Shown here: one piece after another, positions 56,619-64,000 of the stretch
Layout of the letters: every line of letters begins with the position of its first letter
Position numbering within the stretch: the stretch's first letter is position 1
DNA from: Scedosporium boydii
Taxonomy: Eukaryota > Ascomycota > Sordariomycetes > Microascales > Microascaceae
Direction of reading: 5' to 3'
Assembly: GCA_002221725.1 (NCBI GenBank)
Contig: NJFT01000063.1
Location: 1-64,000 of the forward strand
DNA length: 64,000 nt
Notes under the pieces: model-generated
Told to the model about the DNA's origin: nothing
Databases searched by the model: none
Seen by the model: only the letters and a program-made list of their open reading frames with translations
Position numbers and translations under genes: made by a program

Positions 56619-58120
56619 GTTGAAGGAAACCTGTAGGCTGTAGTGGTGGTATGGAAAATCTGGCTTATGTGAGGGGATGAGGGGATATTAAGGAAAGTGT
56701 GTATGTGTATGAAAAAGGAGTGTGAGCGAACTTGTTGGTGATGTCGAGGATTGTTGTGATGATTGAGAGGGCGTTGAGGGTCTTATATAGATGCAAAATG
56801 AGGATTTTCTTGTTTAAATCTCCAAAGGTGCATTGCCCGGAGGATGTTACTTTCTTCCCGAGTGTGCTGGGATGTTGGATGGATTATTCTAAAATAAGGC
56901 CTCTGCTAGTCTGCTTGCTTCGTGGGGATCGGGAAGGTTACCTTAGAGAGTATTAGCTAGATTTTTGCATGCGTCAGCTTTAAGATTGAACTCTTTGACG
57001 TGAAGCATACTCAGTTGACTTGAGATTAACAGGAAAAAACTTTCTCGACTCGGGTGTTGCGGGTGTGTCAATCATGATGGCCGTCTGACATGTAGCGATC
57101 CCGAAGAGGGCCCGCTTTCTTCTAGTCTCAAGTCACCAAGACCAATGCTGGAAAGCAAATGGAGAACCTTAGATCATGATGCACGAACCATTGGATCCCG
57201 GGCAAAATGGTGCCGTACACCAGAGATCACGTTCAATTCCAATGCGGAGTTCTGGAGATGGTCGAGCTGAACATGAGGGCAGGAGATTAAGGGGCAACAG
57301 TGGACCAGCCAAGGACGTGGTAAGTTGGGATTACACTCAGCATTATGGACAACATGTATTATTAGTAGTTTCGGTATAATATTGGACCGCAAATACATGC
57401 GAAGACACTGAGGACTCCATGGTCGAGGTCTAAATTTGTCCAGCTCCAAAATTGGAGAGCAAGGGGTCAACCGTGCACCTGGAGAGCAGAGCATAAGCAG
57501 ACATATCAATCAGTCCATGAGAAAAAGGTCAAATGCTACTCAGGCCCCTCTATCTTTGGAGAATAGCCAACTATAAATAACAAGTTAAGGTAGGATTGCG
57601 CCAAACTTAGACCTGCTAATCCGAATCGGGACAAAGGGTGAATTAAACCACCCCAAGAGCGGGGCAGTGCTGCAGGGGTCGACGGACTATTAGGGGATAA
57701 GCTTGATGTTGAAGAATGCTCTCTCATTACATTACAATGTAATATTATATTCATGTCAGAGTCTCATACGGGCATACCGAGGCAGGCGCTTATGGATCCG
57801 CTATCCACGTTACACATCCTGGCAATTGAGTGGATGCGAGTCCAAAAGTTCATCCTCAGATACTACGCACCAGAGGTGCTTCTTCCCGAATGATGATGGC
57901 TTCGCTGGGGCATGCCTTCTCTTCGGTGGCAGGAGCTGGTTAGCGTAGAGGCGTTTACAGGAGAATCCACGTCGACTCCACGAATATATAAAGTAACGGC
58001 CTCGTCCCCGCCATCTTACCCTAAACCAGCCAACAACCCACAAATCAAGTCCAATCTTCTCTTCCTCTTCTTCTCCTTCTAGTACTCACTTTTACAACTA
58101 CCACGCATTCACAATTCACA
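56619..58120. promoter_or_regulatory. Divergent promoter of the CHAP and GH24 genes
   Basis: This 1.5 kb interval separates the two divergent hydrolase genes. Each has a clear TATA box: 56,782-56,789 (read on the minus strand) and 57,985-57,992 (TATATAAA, plus), about 165 and 130 bp from the start codons. The leader of the GH24 gene (58,040-58,120) is CT-rich and ends in 'CACA' before the ATG, a good fungal start context. Clear TATA boxes suit strongly inducible genes. Open frames inside the interval look fortuitous. Confidence 0.6.
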
Positions 58121-58924
58121 ATGAAGTTCACTGCCTTCTCTGCCATTGCCCTGGCCATCGCCTCTGTTGCCAGCGCCTACCCTATCACTGGCGACACTGT
58201 CAACTGCCGCTCCGGACCGGGCACTAGCTACGCCGTCAAGAAGACATACAAGAAAGGCCAAGACGTGAAGATCACTTGCCAAACCTCCGGAACCAGCGTC
58301 AGCGGCAACAACATCTGGGACAAGACCTCCGATGGCTGTTACGTAGCGGACTACTACGTCAAGACTGGGTCCAGCGGCTACGTGACTACGAAGTGCAGCA
58401 GCGGTGGCAGCACACCCTCGGGCAGCTACTGCAAGAACCTTAACACGGCCGGACTTGACCTGATCAAGAAGTGGGAGGGCTTCGTCGCCAAGCCTGCACC
58501 CGACCCGATCGGCCTCCCTACTGTTGGCTACGGACACCTCTGCCAACAGAAGAACTGCGCCGAGGTGAAGTACAAGTTCCCGTTGACTAAGGCCACTGCC
58601 GGGCAGTTGCTTAAGGACGACATTCCCAAGTACAGCACCTGCCTCGCCGGTCTTCTCAATAGCAGCAAGGTTAAGCTCAACGACAACCAGTGGGCTGCCC
58701 TGACCTCGTGGGTTTTCAATGTCGGCTGCGGTAACGCGAAGACCTCGACTCTCGTCAAGCGCTTGAACAACGGTGAGAACGCGAACAAGGTGGCCTCGGA
58801 GGAGCTGCCTAAGTGGCGCATGGCTGGCGGCAAAGTCCTTCAAGGTCTGGTCAACCGTCGCAAGGATGAGGTCAACCTCTTCAAGAAGGCCTCGTCCAAG
58901 CAGGCGTTCCCCAAGTGCTCGTAA
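58121..58924 (+). CDS. Secreted SH3-like + GH24 lysozyme (muramidase)
   Basis: This intronless 267-residue protein has a signal peptide (residues 1-19, ending SVASA), an SH3-like domain (20-92, 'YPITGDTVNCRSGPGTSYAV' to 'YVTTKC'), a Gly/Ser linker and a GH24 lysozyme domain (~103-267). The GH24 triad has the phage-T4 lysozyme spacing E-x8-D-x5-T: Glu119 in 'KKWEGF', Asp128 and Thr134 in 'LPTVGYGH'. Other family blocks are 'LNDNQWAALTSWVFNVGCG' and 'GLVNRRKDEVNLF'. It should cleave the MurNAc-GlcNAc bonds of bacterial peptidoglycan. GH24 is mainly a phage/bacterial family; fungal copies with an SH3-like wall-binding domain are known. The SH3 domain is nearly identical to that of the divergent CHAP gene, pointing to one duplication with domain swapping. 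Confidence 0.94.
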   Translation: MKFTAFSAIALAIASVASAYPITGDTVNCRSGPGTSYAVKKTYKKGQDVKITCQTSGTSVSGNNIWDKTSDGCYVADYYVKTGSSGYVTTKCSSGGSTPSGSYCKNLNTAGLDLIKKWEGFVAKPAPDPIGLPTVGYGHLCQQKNCAEVKYKFPLTKATAGQLLKDDIPKYSTCLAGLLNSSKVKLNDNQWAALTSWVFNVGCGNAKTSTLVKRLNNGENANKVASEELPKWRMAGGKVLQGLVNRRKDEVNLFKKASSKQAFPKCS

Positions 58925-61425
58925 ATCCAGCCCAGGCTTCCTCGTTTTCAGGTCTTCACTACGTACGTGTTATCCCAGAGTGTGGATTTTTGGAATTCTT
59001 GCTAATCGCACCGTTATGTAGTCAGACCAACGACAGTCAGAAGTGAGCAAATATCCGGTCTAGGATGAGGGAGACCATTGAGCGAGGGATAAGGTTTGAT
59101 GGAGAGCAGATCTGAACTTGAGAATTTGAATTTCGTGATAATACTTCGTTACTGGAGCCGTACATACTTTCCCTTCTCCTCTATTTTTATTCAATAAACC
59201 TTTTCACCGCCTGCATTGTCCCTGGTCATTAATAGCTTACGCTTTATATTTTCGAATCCCGGGCCGTCAGAAGCATCGGTTCCCCTAAAGCCGAGTCCGT
59301 TCCATCCTTCGCTAGAGGTTGGCATTTTTGTAGTAGAGTTTTGAAGGGCTTCGGCGATTGAGAAGCATCACAGTACCAAAGGGTCATATTCTTCCCGGAC
59401 AACTCTCTGCCCCGATCTCAGAAGAAGACCTCGGTTGCCGATATTCTTCAGTCACGACCTCCGGCTGAGGCCCGAATCCCGCTGAGCGTAAATTTCCTCG
59501 TTCCTGCTTTTGTAAAATCACCAAAGTAATCCGTTTTGATAAATATTTTGACATAGAATTCAAGTACTACGGCGATGAAGAAAGCTAGACCTAGCTGAGG
59601 AAGGAAGCGGTTGGGCGGGGGGTCGCTGATGTCAAAGTTGGAAAACCTCCGCAGCTCACTTCTCTCCGATCCCCAGGCCAGTCACTGAAGGGAGGAGGTG
59701 GTAAAAGATGAATGCTGTGCTGAATGTAGAGCTTTTGCTTGGCTCCTAGAGTATGCAGATCAAATCGTCGAAATGTGGCCACTCTAGGTCCAATACGGCG
59801 TCACATTGGGTTCAATGTTCAATGGGGGCATTGGAAGGCATGGGCGCTTGGCTCAGTCTGACTGGTTATCTGGCACCCGTGCGCATAAGACTGGGGCGAT
59901 CAGTGGTTTAGGTCACCGATCTCAGAATCTTCACGTGTCCAAAAGCAGGGCAGGATCTTCCGAGTTAACAGCGCAGTCGAGCCTTTGTAAGTGGGTTATT
60001 TTGCCATTTCTGATACAGCGTATTAGGCCAGGTGTGTTAGACTCATCAACAATATTCCCAACATAATGTTTGAAGATCCTGAGCCGCGAGCTGAGCGTTC
60101 CTGCATGAGTGGGTGGGTGGGCATGTGATCCTAAATTCCGAGTACAATCGGCGCCTCCTTGACGCCACTCGCGAGTGATTTGTGTCAAGTTCAAGTTCCA
60201 GCGTGGTGCACATAGGCGTCTCTCGTATCACATGTCCGTCCTGCCGTTTATGCAGGACGTATTTTCGAGTAGCTGAACATGGGTTGTACCAGCGAGAGAA
60301 AATGGAAGAGACTCCAAGTCCGCTTGCATCATTCCCCATATCCTAAACGTACTTGGGGGATATGGCGTCTTCTCGTATTAAACCTTCAACAGGTCTGGCC
60401 GATAGGTACATCTTGAGCTCCTACTCAGGAGATACCAGGGCCAATTTTCATGAAGAAATGGCAGTCACCGAGAATACCTACTAGTAGAGGCCGTAATGTG
60501 AGAATTTTGACTACGGGACAAGCGATGGAGAGGTTTTGAAGACCGTCGAGGATGGCGTGTATTCGCACCAAAGCAGCGATGTGAAACTGGCGATTGAATT
60601 GCAAGCCAAAAATGATCGACACCTGCCCTTGGCTTCGATCGCTTTCCCCGTGACCAGGGGTGGTTTTTGACCAGTTGTTCGCACCTGTACATTTGTCCCA
60701 TCCCCGCTGCTGAGGACCTTGTGCGGACATTTTCCTACATCGGAACAGATGGGATTCTTACCGGGTCTGGCTCGGCGATCGGCCTGGCGGAGTAGGAAAT
60801 ATCTTTCGGAGCCTGTATGTACAGAGGAGTTGAGCAGGAAAACTGATAGAGAAAATGAAGTCTAGAGATAGAATCCGCCACATCACGGTGAATTACTTCC
60901 GTGTACCTGCGCAGTCCGTATTCCGTTCCCGTCCGGAATCAGCAAGTATCGGAAAGTGGGGCTCCTCCTTCCGGACCTATGAAGCTGCCGCCAATTGTTT
61001 CGAGTATGAGCGAGCACTGTCAATCTATGCTCTAACATCTATTGCAAGGTGGGAAAGACAACGTATTGAATTCTTCGTGCAGACTGTATTCTCTAAACTG
61101 CCTTTACCTAGCTTGTTTTTGGAGCCTAGACTGAATTTCCGTAGGGCTCCCTTTAATCCTCTGGCACTATTGCGTCGGGAAGGAAAGACCCCCGGACCTC
61201 TTAGTAATTTCCGCGCTGAAGAGCTTCAGCAGAAAGTCAAACGGCCAGGCGGTTTACAAGATGTGGACCATAGTTCCCATCTAGCTTTGAGCCCTCTCCC
61301 CATCTCGCCCTCTTATCAGACAAGGACTTGCCCAGAGTCAGCTAAGCGTTGTATTCAGCGAAAACGCTGTCCTTCCGTGCAATCCATCGTGTTGTTTTGG
61401 TGGCTTTCTCATTGCCTACTTCCTA
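58925..61425. other. Long intergenic, nothing recognised
   Basis: There is no supported gene. A 206-codon frame at 60,855-61,475 overlaps the start of the aldehyde dehydrogenase, is basic and low in hydrophobic pattern, and lacks motifs; it is taken as fortuitous leader sequence. A polyadenylation-like AATAAA occurs at 59,192-59,197 (TCAATAAACC), suitable for the GH24 transcript. Confidence 0.45.
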
Positions 61426-63087
61426 ATGAGTACTCAAACCATCCTCTGGCAGGCCTCCGGCAAACTGGCTGTTGACGCGGCCGTTGCCTGGAATATCCCA
61501 GTCCCCCTCATCATCAACGGCAGGGACGTAACTACCGACAAGGCGTTTCCTGTCATCGGACCTCTCACCAACAAGAAGATTTGGTCTGCCGCCGCCGTTT
61601 CTGATAGGCACGTGGCCGAGGCTGCACGCGCCGCCGAGACTGCTTTCCCCTCCTGGTCAACGACTAAGCCATCGTTTCGGCGAGAGATCTTTCTTCGCGC
61701 CGCTGACGTGATCAACAAGCGGCGCGCCGAGCTCGGTGAGTATATGCACCACGAGATCGGTGCAAATCAGGATTATCAGGACTTCATCTTGGGCCTGGCC
61801 ATCGAGGGGCTTAAGGACACTGCGGGCCGAATCGCAGGCGCAGTACAAGGTGAGGTGCCGGAGTCGATCCACGATGGAATGCGCGCCATCGTTCATAGGA
61901 GACCATATGGCGTTGTGTTGGGGATTGCGCCTTGGTGAGTATCCGATGAAACAATGCCCCCAAGCCTGATTATCCTAGGAGAACAGAGCGTCACTGACGA
62001 TGTCCGTAGGAATGCCCCATACCACCTCGGCCTTCGTTCCGTCACTTACGCTCTCGCCGCTGGAAACACTACCATCCTCAAGGGCTCCGAGCTCTCTCCA
62101 CGTTGTTACTGGGCTATCGCTGACGTCTTTCGTGAGGCTGGCTTGCCCGATGGCTGCCTCAACCTCATCTTCCACCAGCCCGCTGACGCTGCCGCCGTGA
62201 CTGAGAGTATTATCGCCCACCCGGCCGTCAAGAAGATCAATTTTACTGGCAGCACGAAGGTCGGCAGTATTATTGCCGCCTCTGCGGGGCGTCACCTAAA
62301 GCCTGTGCTGATGGAGCTCGGCGGCAAAGCAAGCGCCGTGGTGCTGAAGGACGCCGACCTCGAGAAGGCGGCGCTGCATTGCATGAGAGGAGCGTTCCTT
62401 AATGTAAGCTTACCTAATATTTTAAAACGAAAAATAAAAGAAAACCTGAGAACATCCTTTCTAGGAAATGCTGACAAAGGGTCAAAAAAACAATAGGCTG
62501 GACAGATCTGTATGTCTACCGAGAGAATCATCGTCCACTCGTCCATCGCCGAGGACTTCAAGGTAGCTCTTAGTGCTGCTATTGAGCGCACCTTCGAATC
62601 GGACGGCGACATACCTGCCCTCGTGACCGCAGCCGCCGCGTCCCGGAACCGTGGCCTCGTTACCGACGCTATATCCAAGGGCGCGAAGGCTATTCCGCTC
62701 TTTGGTGGTCGCAGTGTTGAAGCTGTCGAGACCCATATGCGGCCCGTTGTGCTGACGGGCATCGACAAGAGTATGGACCTCTACGCGTCGGAATCGTTCG
62801 GCCCCAGCGTTTCCTTCTTCACTTTCGAAACTGAGGCCGAGGCGCTGGCACTTGCAAACGACACTGAGTATGGTCTCGCGGCGTCGGTGTTCACAGAGGA
62901 CCTCCGGGCTGGGTTTCGCATCTCTGAGGCCCTGCAGTCGGGCGCAGTACACATCAACTCGATGACGGTGCACGACGAGTTCGCACTACCACATGGTGGC
63001 GTTAAGAAGAGCGGGTTCGGGCGGTTTAATGGGTACCAGGGTCTCGAAGAGTTCTTGTATTGGAAGACCGTCACTTGGATGGAGTGA
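61426..63087 (+). CDS. Aldehyde dehydrogenase, salicylaldehyde/vanillin type
   Basis: Three exons (61,426-61,934; 62,010-62,403; 62,497-63,087) join in frame to 497 residues. Family landmarks are 'PYGVVLGIAPWNAPYHLG', 'FTGSTKVG', general base Glu272 in 'LMELGGKAS', nucleophile Cys306 in 'AGQICMSTER', 'ESFGPSVSFF' and a C-terminal 'PHGGVKKSGFGRFNG'. The 'PWNAPYHL' and 'MELGGKA' variants point to the salicylaldehyde/aromatic-aldehyde branch, which oxidises ring aldehydes to acids with NAD+. No targeting peptide is evident. It is convergent with an FMN-dependent hydroxyacid dehydrogenase; the two could act in aromatic (mandelate-like) catabolism, but this is speculative. Confidence 0.92.
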
Positions 63088-63501
63088 GAATGGAAGAAAG
63101 CGTCTCGAAGTAGATAGTGAAATGCGAATGGTTAGCAGACGCTTAGATTGGAAATTTCGCTCTATTCTATCTCCTTACTCCCAGTCTCTTCTACATTATA
63201 CCAGGTTGTTCTGCGCAGTAGCTGTATCCATCCCGCGTTTGATGCGGTCGGCACTCGATTAGTCCCTCCTGCTTCTGTGTCGTAAAAGATGTGTTTTTTT
63301 CATTTTAGGTTCTTGTAATCTCTAGTTCAAAGTATCAAAATATCATATGCCCATATTGGATGTGAGAGACATAAGAGGAGTGAAAGACATGAGAGACGCA
63401 AAAGAGCTGTTGAACTACCCGATCTGTGCCTTCTAGTAACTGTAACCACATATGCCGTCTATTTATCTTGAGTCTATGTGGAAGAAAATTAATTGATACC
63501 T
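63088..63501. other. Convergent 3' interval
   Basis: This is the 3' region between the convergent aldehyde dehydrogenase and hydroxyacid dehydrogenase genes. It contains short GAGA-type repeats (63,361-63,400). No gene is seen. Confidence 0.5.
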
Positions 63502-64000
63502 TTACAATCTTGACTTGATAGTATTATCCGCCTTCCTTGCATAGGGATGGTCTCGGCCAGGGACAAGGTGGTCAAGCTCAGCGGTATTGACATATTTTGG
63601 GCTCGCATCTCGCATCAAGTCCGTCATCCCGCAAAGAGCCATGGCGGTCTCGATCTCATCCTTGAGAACTGCATCCATAGAGTCGGTCAGTCTGTAACTC
63701 TGGAATTCATGTATCCTTGGACCTCGGGGCGCCAAGGAGTGTGGATACAATGAAAAGAACGATAAAAGGGGAGTGGAAAGAATTGCACGTACTCTCAATG
63801 GCATGTTCAACACCCTCTTGGCCATAGCCAAGAGCGTACAGAAGGGGTCTACCGATCCCAACAGCGGACGCGCCTAGACAAATAGCCTTGACCACATCGG
63901 AACCCCTCCGGAACCCACCATCCACGAGCACCTCCATTGCGCCGAAGACTTGCGGGCACACTTTGTGAAGTTCTAGTAGTGTTAGGATAGCGGGTGGTGC
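63502..64000 (-). CDS. FMN-dependent alpha-hydroxyacid dehydrogenase, C-terminal part
   Basis: Only the 3' end is inside the window: part of an exon from the window edge to 63,794, a 125 bp intron (63,793-63,669) and the last exon (63,668-63,502). The sequence '[34 protein letters not shown]' is the FMN-phosphate-binding end of the lactate oxidase/glycolate oxidase/cytochrome b2 TIM barrel. '[18 protein letters not shown]' is the usual final helix. The active-site His and any N-terminal cytochrome b5 domain lie outside the window, so lactate, mandelate or glycolate specificity cannot be decided. The inner acceptor TGCAG at 63,673-63,669 was chosen because it restores the conserved 'HAIEILKDEI' join. 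Confidence 0.88.

Noticed and set aside
55914..56636. 240-codon plus-strand frame over the CHAP gene
   Set aside because: It is the antisense shadow of a GC-biased gene; the minus strand has the signal peptide, SH3 and CHAP motifs.
58109..58843. 244-codon minus-strand frame over the GH24 gene
   Set aside because: Same reason: it is antisense to an obvious lysozyme.
60855..61475. 206-codon frame before the second aldehyde dehydrogenase
   Set aside because: It overlaps the aldehyde dehydrogenase start in another frame, is basic and without pattern or motif.

Overview
The window looks like a chromosome segment of a filamentous ascomycete (Pezizomycotina). Genes carry short introns of about 50-125 bp with GT/AG ends, some with a TACTAAT-like branch point. 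Families such as HET-domain proteins, a PTH11-like receptor, a reducing polyketide synthase and a nuclear ATP9 fit this, and AT-rich blocks carry the marks of repeat-induced point mutation (RIP: C-to-T transitions, mainly CpA to TpA).

Region 1 (1-10,860) is a gene-free, extremely AT-rich repeat block. It holds two direct copies of a ~1.9 kb repeat (A 121-4,968; B 5,046-6,916). Copy A is split by a 2,953 bp LTR-type element (813-3,765) with 222 bp terminal repeats and a perfect 5 bp target duplication; copy B preserves the empty site. A second LTR-like pair follows (6,917-9,697), and the block ends in a truncated HET-domain pseudogene (10,838-12,086).

Region 2 (12.6-26.7 kb) has a lone bacterial-looking methyltransferase and then a probable amine-utilisation cluster: copper amine oxidase, divergent choline/GABA-type permease, Zn2Cys6 regulator and aldehyde dehydrogenase. 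The inferred route is amine uptake, oxidation to the aldehyde and H2O2, then oxidation to the acid. GATA-type sites in the divergent promoter would suit nitrogen control.

Region 3 (28.7-45.5 kb) has a decayed APH kinase, a SnoaL-like protein, a BAHD/Tri101-like acyltransferase, a PTH11-like membrane protein, and an 8.5 kb highly reducing polyketide synthase that is a pseudogene. The synthase has frameshifts, two RIP-type stops, a lost KS catalytic His and a lost ACP serine.

Region 4 (46.9-55 kb) has a SIRT6/7-like sirtuin, a nuclear ATP synthase subunit 9, a broken NLR (NACHT) gene and an intact HET-domain gene.

Region 5 (55.9-58.9 kb) is the most striking intact locus: two divergently transcribed secreted proteins share nearly the same N-terminal SH3-like domain, one fused to a CHAP peptidase/amidase and the other to a GH24 lysozyme, apparently a two-enzyme antibacterial module. 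The window ends with a second aldehyde dehydrogenase and the 3' part of an FMN-dependent alpha-hydroxyacid dehydrogenase.

All gene models are read by eye from the sequence. Splice sites were chosen so that frames and conserved motifs join. Family names come from motif recognition, not database searches.
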